A stretch of DNA of 64,000 bases. Source: Paracidovorax sp031843945. Lineage in GTDB: Bacteria > Pseudomonadota > Gammaproteobacteria > Burkholderiales > Burkholderiaceae_C. The notes under the pieces were generated by a model. That model made no database searches and was not told the DNA's origin. It was given only the letters and a program-made list of their open reading frames with translations. Shown here in pieces: positions 24,757 to 33,901 of the stretch; positions within the stretch are counted from its first letter, which is position 1; every line of letters begins with the position of its first letter. The DNA lies in NCBI RefSeq assembly GCF_031843945.1, contig NZ_JAVTJJ010000001.1, positions 744,001 to 808,000 of the forward strand. Reading direction: 5' to 3'. The translations under genes were made by a program, and so were the position numbers.

Positions 24757-27700
24757 ATGCGCCCTCAAGACCCCGAAGAATTGCCAGTCGCCAAGAGTCA
24801 GCTGAACTTCCCGATCGTTGGGGTGGGCGCATCGGCAGGCGGCCTCGCAGCGCTACGAGATCTGCTAGGCAAGTTGCCAACCGACCCGGAAATGGCATTT
24901 GTTGTGGTCATGCATCTCAGCCCGGACCACGAAAGCGTGTTGGGATCCATTCTGCAGAGAGACGTCGCCCTACCCGTGGTGACTGTGACGGAAGTCACCA
25001 CTATCGAGGTCAATCACGTCTATGTCATTTCACCCGCTTTGAAATTGGAAATGACGGACGGCAAATTGCGTGTTTCGCCCTTATCCACGCTCGCGGCAAG
25101 AAGAAGTTCAATTGATCTCTTTTTTCGCAGCTTGGCGCAGGCCCACGAGGAGCGCGCCATTTGCATAGTGCTCACGGGCACAGGCAGCGATGGAGCGCAG
25201 GGGCTCCGGCGTGTGAAGGAATTAGGCGGATTGACCTTCACCCAAAGCCCGGACGAAGCCGAATATGACAGCATGCCCCAATCGGCCATTCGCACCGGCA
25301 TGGTGGACTTCGTTCTGCCGCTGGAAGAAATGGCGTCGAAGCTCAAATTCCTTTGGAAGAACGCCAAAAATATAGCGTTACCCGCGCCGCCGGCTGATCT
25401 CAGGGTTCTGACCCAGACCCCCGAGGAGGAACTCCAGTCGGAGGAAGCGCTAGCCTCTATCAAGGCGCTACTGCGTGAGCGCACCGGTCACGATTTTGCG
25501 CATTACAAACGCGGCACGGTGCTCCGTCGGTTGGAACGGCGCATGCAAGTCAACGCAGTGTCAGATCTTCCAAGCTACCGCAAACTGCTGGACACCGAGC
25601 CGCGCGAGACGCCTGCATTGCTGCAGGACATGCTGATCAGCGTTACGAACTTCTTCAGAGACCCGGAATCATTTGCAGCCTTGGAAGCGTCGCTTAGGAA
25701 TGCCGCCTCTGAACGGCAGCAAAACGAACCGTTTCGCGCTTGGGTAGTGGGGTGCGCCACAGGCGAGGAAGCTTATTCCTTAGCCATCGTATTAAGAGAA
25801 ATACTGGGGCAAGCCGCCACCATTCAAATCTTTGCTTCGGATATTGATGAACGAGCTATTGCAGCCGCCCGCACAGGGTTATTTCCGGAGTCCATCGCCG
25901 TAGATATCGATCCTCAAAGAATCGCAGATTTTTTCACGGCTGAGCCGGGGTGCCTGCGAATCACCAAGACTGTGAGAGACATGGTCGTGTTCTCGACCCA
26001 TAACGCGTTGAGTGATCCTCCGTTCACGCGCATGGATCTTATTTCTTGCCGAAATGTGCTGATTTACCTGGACCGGGTCGCTCAAAATCAGGTGACGCGC
26101 AGCTTTCACTTTGCCTTGAAGCCCCAAGGTCTCTTGTTTCTCGGCAGCTCTGAAACCATCGACACAGCAGAAGGCCTGTTCGACGGCGTCGACAAGGGCC
26201 ACCGTATCTACCGGGCCACCGCCAAAGCGCTTCGAGCCCGCTCGCTGCCACCAATGCCAGTGAAGATTCCAGAGGTTGCTGCGCCTGCGTTTACTGCGGA
26301 TCCACCCCGGCAGGCGGAGCGTCCGCCGTTGGAAATGTTACATGAGCGTATCTTGCGTAACTACGGCCCGCCCACGGTTCTGATCGATGCGGACAACACC
26401 GTGCTGCACGTTAGCCAGCGAGCTACTCATCTGTTGAGACTGCCTGAAGGCGCACCGACAAACAAACTGCTTGCGTTGGCGCGACCTGAGTTGAGAGCGG
26501 AACTTCGCGCAGCTCTCACCCGGGCGATTGAGACCGGGCTGGTTGTGGAGGCACCGCGTGTACGGCTGAGAGTCAACGGCCAGTTGCATACCATCGTGAT
26601 GACTGTGCGACCCGCGTTCGACGAAACGCCTAAGGGTCTGCTGCTCATCGTCTTTGATGAGGCTCAGGAAAGCCTGGCGACACCTGTCGATGGCAATATA
26701 CATAGAGATCCGCTGGTCGACTCGTTGGAGAGAGAGCTACTTAGAACGCAAGAGCGACTGAGAACAATGGTGGGCGAGTCCAATGCATCAACGGAAGAGC
26801 TCAGGGCATCCAATGAAGAGCTTCAGACCATCAATGAAGAGCTTCGCTCAACGACGGAAGAGCTGGAAACCAGCCGTGAGGAACTGCAGGCGGTGAATGA
26901 GGAACTCACCACCGTCAATTCCGAGTTGACGATGCGCATCGAAGACTCTACCCAGCTCAATGACGACCTGCAGAATCTGATGAATTCAGCAGACATCGGC
27001 ACTGTCTTTGTCGACCGGGAAATGCGCATCAAGCGCTTCACCCCGCAAGCTGCCACGCTTTTCAATTTGCTGACTTCGGATACGGGGCGTCCGCTGCTTG
27101 ATATCACGCACCGTCTTGACTACCCCCAACTGGCCGACGATGTGCACGACGTTCTACGGAACCTGACACGTATCGAAAGAGAGGTCAGCAGCAATGACAA
27201 GCGTTGGTTTCTCGCGCGGGCTGTACCCTACCGCACGCTCACTGACCGCATCGAGGGCGCCGTTCTCGCATTTTTCGACATTACATCCAAACGGAAGGCC
27301 GAAGAGAACCTCCGCATGAGCGAGCGACGCATGCAACTCGTTGCGGAGAGCATGCGCGACTACGCCATCATCACAATGGATGAGACAGGAGTGATCGACA
27401 CCTGGAGCCGGGGAGCAGAGAAAATTTTTGGCTACGCCGATTCCGAGGCCATAGGTCTGTCGTTCAGCATCCTTTTTTCTGAAGACGAGCGGCTGGCAAA
27501 TAAGGCTGATGACGAGTTGGCAAAGGCAAGGGACTCTGGTTGCGCCGACGATAGCCGGTGGCACGTCCGAAAGGACGGAACGCGGGTGTATTGCAGCGGC
27601 ATCACCACACCTATGCACGCAGATGGGCGTTTGATCGGATTTGCGAAAATCGCGCGCAATCTGACGGAGGAGGAACTGCGCGACCAGCGTAGAGATGCCG

Positions 27701-28857
27701 CTTTGGCTACTGAACGGGCCACCCGTGCGAAGTTGCAGGAGGTCGGCGCCATGAAGGACGAGTTCCTCGCCGTCGTGTCGCATGAGCTCAAAAACCCTCT
27801 GTCCGTGATTCAAATGAACGCTCAGTTGATACAACGACTGCCGTCACTGCAGCAGGATGAACGAGCGTTGCGGGCTGCTGCGTCAATCAAGAGTGCGGTG
27901 GCAAGTCAGCTACAGATCATCAACGACCTGCTGGAGCTGTCTCGCGCCAACATGGGCAAGATGACCTTGACCCCTTCGCTGGTGGATATGGCTGGCCTAG
28001 TGCGCAATATTGCCGACGCAGTGCGACCGGATGTGGAGAAGAAAGCGCAGCGTTTTTCCATGGAGTTAGCCGACGCCAGCATTTACGGAGATGCAGTACG
28101 CGTTGAGCAGATCGTTTGGAACCTCATCACCAACGCCGTCAAGTTCACTCCGCCAGAAGGAAGGATCGATGTACGCCTGGAGACCGAGGAAGGCATGGCC
28201 GTCATCACCGTCACGGATGATGGCATTGGCATGGACCCTGTCCACGTGACCGGTGTCTTCGAGATGTTCAGGCAGGTTGACGCCGGCCCCAGCCGGCGCA
28301 CGGGAGGCCTGGGCATCGGATTGGCGCTGGTCAAGCAACTGGCAGAGTTGCACGGCGGCAGGGTAGCCGCTACTTCACAGGGCAAGGGTCTTGGTTCTTG
28401 CTTCAAGGTCTGGTTGCCGCTGGCCATTACCTTTGCTCAGGCAGCCTGCCAGGTTCAATCTGACGTGCGGCTGCAAGGAGTGCGGCTGTTGCTGGTGGAC
28501 GACGAGCCCGAACTGCTTGGCGCCTTTTCTGCAATCCTCGAAAACGAAGGCGCGCAGGTACACCTGGCGAACAGTGCGGAGCAAGCGCTGCATCTCGCAA
28601 GAAACACAGCAATTGACGTGGTGGTGTCCGATATCGGCATGCCCATAAGAGACGGGTACTGGCTGGCGCAGCAGCTCCGTGAGCAGGAAGAGACGTTCAA
28701 TATTGCCATGGTGGCCGTGTCTGGAATGGCCAGAGAGGTGGACCGGTCGCGGGCCATCGCTGCCGGCTTCGACGCCCATTTAGGTAAGCCTGTCGACCTA
28801 GAAATGCTGGAAAGCGCGGTGGTCGCGGCCATGCGTCAAAGACAAGCAAAAGTCTAA
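24757..28857 (+). CDS. CheB-CheR-PAS-histidine kinase-receiver fusion protein
   Basis: 1366 residues in one chain. CheB methylesterase (~20-200): GVGASAGG nucleophile Ser, VVMHLSPDHES His, TGTGSDGAQG Asp. CheR methyltransferase (~245-490): SVTNFFRDPE, GCATGEEAYSLAI (SAM), DIDERAIAAAR. A Glu-rich coiled coil (~670-735: EELRASNEELQTINEELRST) leads into two PAS domains. Then come a HisKA/HATPase kinase with H1009 in VSHELKNP, N-box WNLITNAVKF, DDGIGMD and GLGIGLAL, and a C-terminal receiver with D1292 (SDIGMP) and Lys in LGKPVD. No receiver precedes CheB and no membrane segment is present, so it is a cytosolic hybrid kinase. Start ATG 24757; Shine-Dalgarno weak. Confidence 0.92.
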   Translation: MRPQDPEELPVAKSQLNFPIVGVGASAGGLAALRDLLGKLPTDPEMAFVVVMHLSPDHESVLGSILQRDVALPVVTVTEVTTIEVNHVYVISPALKLEMTDGKLRVSPLSTLAARRSSIDLFFRSLAQAHEERAICIVLTGTGSDGAQGLRRVKELGGLTFTQSPDEAEYDSMPQSAIRTGMVDFVLPLEEMASKLKFLWKNAKNIALPAPPADLRVLTQTPEEELQSEEALASIKALLRERTGHDFAHYKRGTVLRRLERRMQVNAVSDLPSYRKLLDTEPRETPALLQDMLISVTNFFRDPESFAALEASLRNAASERQQNEPFRAWVVGCATGEEAYSLAIVLREILGQAATIQIFASDIDERAIAAARTGLFPESIAVDIDPQRIADFFTAEPGCLRITKTVRDMVVFSTHNALSDPPFTRMDLISCRNVLIYLDRVAQNQVTRSFHFALKPQGLLFLGSSETIDTAEGLFDGVDKGHRIYRATAKALRARSLPPMPVKIPEVAAPAFTADPPRQAERPPLEMLHERILRNYGPPTVLIDADNTVLHVSQRATHLLRLPEGAPTNKLLALARPELRAELRAALTRAIETGLVVEAPRVRLRVNGQLHTIVMTVRPAFDETPKGLLLIVFDEAQESLATPVDGNIHRDPLVDSLERELLRTQERLRTMVGESNASTEELRASNEELQTINEELRSTTEELETSREELQAVNEELTTVNSELTMRIEDSTQLNDDLQNLMNSADIGTVFVDREMRIKRFTPQAATLFNLLTSDTGRPLLDITHRLDYPQLADDVHDVLRNLTRIEREVSSNDKRWFLARAVPYRTLTDRIEGAVLAFFDITSKRKAEENLRMSERRMQLVAESMRDYAIITMDETGVIDTWSRGAEKIFGYADSEAIGLSFSILFSEDERLANKADDELAKARDSGCADDSRWHVRKDGTRVYCSGITTPMHADGRLIGFAKIARNLTEEELRDQRRDAALATERATRAKLQEVGAMKDEFLAVVSHELKNPLSVIQMNAQLIQRLPSLQQDERALRAAASIKSAVASQLQIINDLLELSRANMGKMTLTPSLVDMAGLVRNIADAVRPDVEKKAQRFSMELADASIYGDAVRVEQIVWNLITNAVKFTPPEGRIDVRLETEEGMAVITVTDDGIGMDPVHVTGVFEMFRQVDAGPSRRTGGLGIGLALVKQLAELHGGRVAATSQGKGLGSCFKVWLPLAITFAQAACQVQSDVRLQGVRLLLVDDEPELLGAFSAILENEGAQVHLANSAEQALHLARNTAIDVVVSDIGMPIRDGYWLAQQLREQEETFNIAMVAVSGMAREVDRSRAIAAGFDAHLGKPVDLEMLESAVVAAMRQRQAKV

Positions 28858-29101
28858 TAGGGCGACAGATCTCTTTGTCGTCCGTCTCAGAGTAGGCATG
28901 CCACTTCGCGGGACGCTTCAAGTGTGTCGATACCCCGCCCCTTTAGCACTGTGCCTGGCACCTGCTCAACACATGTTGCCGCTGCCAATTGAATGCAGCA
29001 GGCCCACGGCTATGGGGCCGCACACGGCGCGATGGCCGACAAAACCGGCAACCATTGCTCCATAGGCTAAAGATCCCTCATCAATAGCAAGGTGCTTCCC
29101 C

Positions 29102-30265
29102 ATGAAGGCTCTCACCTATCAAGGCGCCAAGAAGGTACGGGTGGAAACCGTTCCAGATCCGGTGCTTTATGCCCCCGACGACATCATCCTGCGAGTGACC
29201 GCCACGGCAATCTGCGGCTCGGATCTGCATATCTACCGCGGCAAGATTCCCGAAATGAAAGAGGGCGACATTCTGGGCCATGAGTTCATGGGGATCGTGG
29301 AAGACGTGGGTACGGGTGTGGCGGGCCTGCAGCGCGGCGACCGCGTGGTGATTCCATTCGTCATTGCGTGCGGCAGCTGCTTTTATTGCGACAAAACTCT
29401 GTTCGCCGCCTGTGAGACCACCAACCCAGGACGCGGCGCCATTCTGAACAAGAAGTCCGCCACCCCCGGTGCGGGGCTGTTCGGCTATTCCCACCTATAC
29501 GGCGGCTACGCGGGAGGGCAGTCGGAATATGTGCGCGTTCCGCAGGCAAACGTGGGTCCGCTGAAGGTGCCCGACGTACTGAGTGATGAACAAGTGCTGT
29601 TTCTCTCGGACATCTTGCCCACCGGCTATCAGGCGGTACTCAATGCGGAACTGGGGCCCGGTTCCTCGGTAGCGATCTTTGGCGCGGGCCCGGTCGGTCT
29701 GATGTCAGCGCTATGCGCTCGCCATGTGGGTGCCGAGCGGATCTTCATGGTGGACGATAACGTCTCTCGCCTGGAGTTCGCCGTTCAGCAGTACGGCGTG
29801 ATACCCATCAATTTCGACCAGGAAAGCGACCCGGCTGAAGTCATTCTGCAAGCTACGGCAGGGCACGGAGTGGACGCCACCATCGATGCCGTGGGCTTCG
29901 AAGCCAAAGGCAGCGCGCTGGAAACCGCCCTCACCGCGATCAAGCTCGAAGGCTCCAGTGGCAAGGCGCTGCGGCAGTGCATTGCCGCCACGCGGCGCGG
30001 CGGAGTCGTCAGCGTGCCGGGCGTGTACGCTGGATTCATTCACGGCTTTCTGTTCGGCGACGCGTTCGACAAGGGCCTGACCTTCAAGATGGGGCAGACA
30101 CACGCCCAGCGGTTCATGCCTGAACTGCTCGAGCTCATCGGCGAAGGAAAGATGCGGCCGGACGTGATCATCTCGCACCGCATGAAGCTCTCAGAAGCTG
30201 AAAGCGCCTACGACATGTTCGACAAGGTCCAGGACGACTGCCGCAAAGTGGTGCTCACGCCCTGA
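29102..30265 (+). CDS. Zinc-dependent alcohol dehydrogenase (glutathione-independent formaldehyde-dehydrogenase-like MDR)
   Basis: A 387-residue medium-chain dehydrogenase. Catalytic zinc ligands lie at C38 (AICGSDLH) and H60/E61 (LGHEFMG). The structural zinc lobe CGSCFYCDKTLFAAC is complete, and the Rossmann motif is FGAGPVGLMSA followed by VDDN, which favours NAD. The segment GAILNKKSATPGAGLFGYSHLYGGYAGGQSEYVRVP is typical of the FdhA-like branch. Substrate unknown; aldehydes or alcohols from stress or degradation are plausible. ATG at 29102. A small hydrophilic frame follows 51 nt downstream. Confidence 0.9.
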   Translation: MKALTYQGAKKVRVETVPDPVLYAPDDIILRVTATAICGSDLHIYRGKIPEMKEGDILGHEFMGIVEDVGTGVAGLQRGDRVVIPFVIACGSCFYCDKTLFAACETTNPGRGAILNKKSATPGAGLFGYSHLYGGYAGGQSEYVRVPQANVGPLKVPDVLSDEQVLFLSDILPTGYQAVLNAELGPGSSVAIFGAGPVGLMSALCARHVGAERIFMVDDNVSRLEFAVQQYGVIPINFDQESDPAEVILQATAGHGVDATIDAVGFEAKGSALETALTAIKLEGSSGKALRQCIAATRRGGVVSVPGVYAGFIHGFLFGDAFDKGLTFKMGQTHAQRFMPELLELIGEGKMRPDVIISHRMKLSEAESAYDMFDKVQDDCRKVVLTP

Positions 30266-30316
30266 GCTGGCCCCAGCGCGCTGGCCCTCACTACCAACCC
30301 ATCACAAAGAAACTCC

Positions 30317-30499
30317 ATGGTCACCCAAATCGATTCCCCCGACGGCAAGCCCCGCAAAGACACCGACCGTCCCAGCCCTGCCCTGGTAGAAACGGACAGC
30401 GGAGGCAAACCGGCGACGCCGGCTTACCAGCCGCATCCGGATGACGAGCGCGAAAAGCATTCTTCGTCAGGACCTGACGACGGCAAGACCGCTTCATAA
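30317..30499 (+). CDS. Small hydrophilic protein, hypothetical
   Basis: 60 residues, all polar and rich in Pro, Asp, Lys and Ser (SPDGKPRKDTDRPSPALVETD; PHPDDEREKHSSSGPDDGKT), probably disordered. No strong Shine-Dalgarno; position and strand suggest co-transcription with the dehydrogenase. Such small disordered proteins occur in stress clusters of related bacteria, but I recognise no family. Could be a chance frame. Confidence 0.4.
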   Translation: MVTQIDSPDGKPRKDTDRPSPALVETDSGGKPATPAYQPHPDDEREKHSSSGPDDGKTAS

Positions 30500-30601
30500 A
30501 GCACGCTGCCTCAGCCGCTGGAGAGGCACAGAGCTGTGGTGCCACAGGACAGGAGGCACCCAGGGAACGTACAGCCAACGATCGTCGGCCTAGCACTGCA
30601 C

Positions 30602-31423
30602 TCAAAGCTGGGCCAGCGCCTGCACCTTGAAATCCCGAATTTGCCAATGGCTGGTAGTCGTGCGCAGCGCGAACCAGCCTTCCAGATAAGCCGCCGGGTC
30701 GGTGTGGCTGAACACCAGCGCGCCGTTGGCGTACCAGCGCAGTGTGACTGGATCACCAGCCGTGGGGGCTCGCGAGACGATGCGCACCTGCGTTGGCTGG
30801 TTGGCCACCAGCGTGGTGGCGGCCGTCATGCCGCCTGCGCGGTCGTCCGCCGTGGCCGATGCGGGCGTGGAGTAGCCAGTGATCTGCGGGCGGCTGTCCG
30901 TGCCGTCGTTGCGGCGCAGCCGTGTGGTTGTGTTGCTGTTGGCGCCAAAGCCCACGTAGTAGAGCTTGACCGGGTTGTATGAATTCAGCGCCCCGTCGAA
31001 CGTGTTCAGCGTGGGGTCACCGCCGCTTGCGCGCGGATCGACCGCGTTCCAGAACATGTTCAGATCGGAGATGCGATCAAAGAAGCGCGTGTCAGGAAAA
31101 GTGATGGGCACGGGCGTGGCCGAAAAGGTGATCTGGTAGTCGCCCGAGAACTTCTGCCGAAACCAGATCGTGGCGCCCGACGGCTGCACGATGTCCAGCA
31201 CGCCGCCGCTGGCGGTCACGGTACCGGCTCCGTCCTGCTGCTCGACCTTCCAGCGGCCGAGGCCCTGGGTGAAATCGTCGTGCGCCAGTAGCCCAAGCGT
31301 CAGGTCGCCCGACCCTTCGCCCGAGCCGTCCCCACCGCCGCAGCCCACCACGGCCCCACCCGCCGCACAGGCCAAGATGGCCCCCCACAAGGCGCGGCGC
31401 GCTTTCGACAATAAGACCGGCAT
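30602..31423 (-). CDS. Lipoprotein with DUF6250/YesU-like beta-sandwich
   Basis: 273 residues. Lipoprotein signal MPVLLSKARRALWGAILACA...VVGC with Cys at residue 28, then a Gly/Ser-rich linker (GGGDGSGEGSGD). The mature part reads LLAHDDFTQGLGRWKVEQQD, LDIVQPSGATIWFRQKFSGDYQITFS, ISDLNMFWNAVDP, RIVSRAPTAGDPVTLRWYANGALVF and EGWFALRTTTSHWQIRDFKV. This is the concanavalin-like fold of DUF6250/YesU proteins, often linked with polysaccharide breakdown. No glycan-degrading neighbour is present, so the ligand is unknown. Confidence 0.75.
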   Translation of the reverse strand: MPVLLSKARRALWGAILACAAGGAVVGCGGGDGSGEGSGDLTLGLLAHDDFTQGLGRWKVEQQDGAGTVTASGGVLDIVQPSGATIWFRQKFSGDYQITFSATPVPITFPDTRFFDRISDLNMFWNAVDPRASGGDPTLNTFDGALNSYNPVKLYYVGFGANSNTTTRLRRNDGTDSRPQITGYSTPASATADDRAGGMTAATTLVANQPTQVRIVSRAPTAGDPVTLRWYANGALVFSHTDPAAYLEGWFALRTTTSHWQIRDFKVQALAQL

Positions 31424-31580
31424 GCTGTGCTCTTTCTCTGATCCGAACTAAAAGAAGCTGCCATCTTCACGCAGCCAGAGGGGCGTGCCTGACTACCATT
31501 TCGTTGTTCGATATGCGGGTTTGAGCGGCGCGCAAGGGTGCGAAGATCACGCATTCCGTTACCGCCTTGCCGCACGCCAC

Positions 31581-32474
31581 ATGCCCGCCCACTCTTTCAT
31601 CGCCCTGCCTCGTTCAAATCGCCGGCTGCTGCTGCAGCAGGCCCTGGCCGGCGCCAGCTTGTGCGCCCTGCCGGCGTGGGCGGCCAAGGACAGCCCACCC
31701 GCGCCGCCCACCGTGTGGCCGCGCGCCGTCGTGGTGCCCGGCGGCGTGGCGCGCATATCGCTGGGGCCGTCGGCCGAGCGGCCCGTGGCGCATGCCGATG
31801 GCGTGCCCCTGCTGGTGCTGGGCGACATGATCGAATGGACGGCCATCGTGGGCATCGCGCTGTCGGCACCGGTAGGCCCGGCGCACATCACCGTGCGCGT
31901 GGCGGGCGAGGCCGAACGCACGCTCACCTACCGCATCGCGGCGCACCAGTACCGAGAGCAGCGGCTGAACGTGGCTCCGCGCACAGTGGATTTGTCAGCC
32001 GAGGACCAGGCCCGCTACGAACGCGAGCGCGACCACCAGCGGCAGGTGATGGCCACGTTCTCGACCCCGTTGCCCCGCCTGCAGGACCTGCGCATGCAGG
32101 TGCCCGTACCGGGGCCGCGCTCCAGCTCGTTCGGGCTGCGGCGGGTGTTCAACGGCCAGGCGCGCAGCCCGCACAGCGGCATGGACATCGCAGCACCGAC
32201 CGGCACGCCCGTGGTGGCGCCGCTGCCAGGGCGCGTGATCGACGTGGGCAACTATTTCTTCAATGGCGACACAGTGTGGCTGGACCACGGCGGCGGCCTG
32301 CTGACCATGGTGTGCCACCTGAGCGCGGTGGACGTGCGCGTAGGGGACACAGTGGCCGCCGGTCAGCCCTACTGCCGCGTAGGCGCCACCGGGCGGGTCA
32401 CCGGGCCGCACCTGCACTGGGGCGTGATGCTGAACCGCGCGATGGTGAACCCGGCGTTGTTCCTGCCGGCGTGA
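31581..32474 (+). CDS. M23-family (LytM) metallopeptidase
   Basis: 297 residues, probably exported: SNRRLLLQQALAGASLCALPAWA resembles a Tat or Sec signal. The C-terminal LytM domain has HSGMD (zinc His and Asp) and TGPHLHWGV. The N-terminal part (RAVVVPGGVARISLG...TYRIAAHQYREQRLNV) resembles the periplasmic domain of M23 enzymes that act on peptidoglycan cross-links. All zinc ligands are present, so it is likely active rather than an activator. The ATG at 31581 is chosen over an upstream ATG at 31485, which adds 32 unrelated residues. Convergent with gltS. Confidence 0.9.
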   Translation: MPAHSFIALPRSNRRLLLQQALAGASLCALPAWAAKDSPPAPPTVWPRAVVVPGGVARISLGPSAERPVAHADGVPLLVLGDMIEWTAIVGIALSAPVGPAHITVRVAGEAERTLTYRIAAHQYREQRLNVAPRTVDLSAEDQARYERERDHQRQVMATFSTPLPRLQDLRMQVPVPGPRSSSFGLRRVFNGQARSPHSGMDIAAPTGTPVVAPLPGRVIDVGNYFFNGDTVWLDHGGGLLTMVCHLSAVDVRVGDTVAAGQPYCRVGATGRVTGPHLHWGVMLNRAMVNPALFLPA

Positions 32475-32495
32475 TGCCTTTTGGAGCGCCGGAAT

Positions 32496-33701
32496 CTAGC
32501 GCAGCGCGTTCATGAAGCCGGTGATGATGACGGCGTTGAAGAAGTCGATGAAGAGCGAACCCACCAGTGGAATCACGAAGAACGCTTTCACCGATGGCCC
32601 GTTCGCCGTGGTGAATGCCTGCATGTTGGCCATGGCGTTGGGCGTGGCGCCCAGGCCAAAGCCGCAGTGGCCGGCGGCGATGACGGCCGCGTCGTAGTCG
32701 CGCCCCATCACCCGGAAGGTAATGAAGTAAGCGAAGCAGAACATCAGCGCTGTCTGCACGATGAGGATGACGAGCAGCGGGCCGGCCACCTCGGCCATCT
32801 CCCAGAGCTTCATCGACATCAGCGCCATCGCGAGGAAAAACCCCAGCGACACGTTGCCAACCACGTCGAACTGGTTGGCAGGCAGCACGCCGTCGCGCCA
32901 GTCGATCACGTTGCGCAGCAAGGCTGCCACCAGCATGGGGCCCAGGTAGGCCGGAATGACGATGCCCGCATCGGCAAGCCAGCGCACGATGACCGTGCCC
33001 GCGCCGATGGCCAACGCGATCAGCACGGTGGCGTACATCATGGTCTGCGCGTTGGTGTCTTCCGTTTCATGCGCGGTGACGACATGGCCGGGCACGGGCG
33101 GCGCGGCAGTGGCCTGCGCCTTCGGGCCGGTCAGCCCGTGGCGGCGCATCAGCAGCGAGCCCACCGGTCCGCCGATGGCCGAGCTGCACACCAGCCCCCA
33201 GGTGGCCGCTGCAATCGCCGCCGGCAGCGCACCGGCGGCGCCCGCCTGCTCCAGCAGCGGCCCGAAGGCTGCCGCCGTGCCGTGCCCGCCCGTGAGCGAC
33301 ATCGACCCCGCCGCCAGCCCGATCATCGGATGCACCCCCAGCAAAGCCGCCACGCCCACGCCGACCACGTTCTGCAGCAGCACCAGCGCCACGGCCGCGC
33401 CCAGAAAGATCGCTACGCCCACGCCGCCCTTCTTGAGCATCTCGAAGCTGGCCGAAAAGCCGATCGTGGTGAAGAACACCAGCAGCAGAAAAGCACGAAT
33501 GCTCGCGTCGAACTGGATCGAGAAAAAGCCGCCCTGGTAGCCGGCCAGCGCCAGCAACGAAAACAGCACGCCGCCGATGACCGGCCCGGGAATGAAATAG
33601 CGCGAGAGCAGCCCCACGCGATTGCGGATGAATTCCCCAACCACGAGCAGGACGGCGGCCGCGCCCACGGTCTGGGCAATATCGAGCGAGATGGTGATCA
33701 T
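32496..33701 (-). CDS. gltS: Sodium/glutamate symporter GltS
   Basis: 401 residues, about ten membrane helices. The start MITISLDIAQTVGAAAVLLVVGEFIRNRVGLLSRYFIPGPVIGGVLFSLL and the paired motifs SMSLTGGHGTAAAFG (N-half) and AGHCGFGLGATPNAMANM (C-half) are the inverted re-entrant loops of the ESS family. Imports glutamate with Na+. The ATG at 33701 fits family starts; the extension to 33761 is unneeded. Repeat copy F lies upstream between gltS and the divergent pseudouridine synthase gene. Confidence 0.93.
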   Translation of the reverse strand: MITISLDIAQTVGAAAVLLVVGEFIRNRVGLLSRYFIPGPVIGGVLFSLLALAGYQGGFFSIQFDASIRAFLLLVFFTTIGFSASFEMLKKGGVGVAIFLGAAVALVLLQNVVGVGVAALLGVHPMIGLAAGSMSLTGGHGTAAAFGPLLEQAGAAGALPAAIAAATWGLVCSSAIGGPVGSLLMRRHGLTGPKAQATAAPPVPGHVVTAHETEDTNAQTMMYATVLIALAIGAGTVIVRWLADAGIVIPAYLGPMLVAALLRNVIDWRDGVLPANQFDVVGNVSLGFFLAMALMSMKLWEMAEVAGPLLVILIVQTALMFCFAYFITFRVMGRDYDAAVIAAGHCGFGLGATPNAMANMQAFTTANGPSVKAFFVIPLVGSLFIDFFNAVIITGFMNALR

Positions 33702-33770
33702 GGGCTGGGATGAATCTGGGCGTTGGAATGGATGGCGGGGCGAGAAGCCCATGCGTCGCACCGCTTAAAC

Positions 33771-33835
33771 GCTATCAACTTAATAGCTGTTAGCGCTTAT
33801 GGATAAAGCGCTGGAGCCTTATTTTACTGTTATTT
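33771..33835 (+). repeat. Two-hairpin repeat, copy F
   Basis: GCTATCAACTTAATAGC, TGTTAGCGCTTATGGATAAAGCGC, TGGAGCC. Both stems present. It lies in the divergent gap between gltS (start 33701) and rluE (start 33902), so here it is upstream of two genes rather than at their ends. Confidence 0.8.
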
Positions 33836-33887
33836 ACCGCGCTGCCAGATGAGCCCGGCTGCGCGGTCGGGCGACCGCCGGGGCCGC

Positions 33888-33893
33888 TATGCT
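33888..33893 (+). promoter_or_regulatory. Possible -10 element, leaderless start of rluE
   Basis: TATGCT ends 8 nt before the ATG at 33902, with no Shine-Dalgarno between. Inference only. Confidence 0.3.
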
Positions 33894-33901
33894 GGCAGCC
33901 C

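Noticed and set aside
24651..24764. A 35-codon minus-strand frame (MVSTLLWRHRKRLVALVNE...) overlapping the CheB/CheR start
   Set aside because: Short, no Shine-Dalgarno, no family recognised; an insertion-sequence remnant was considered but no terminal repeats were found.
22930..31423. Complete integrative element bounded by tRNA-Asn direct repeats
   Set aside because: No integrase and no second copy of the tRNA 3' end were found by eye; only an eroded accessory segment can be claimed.
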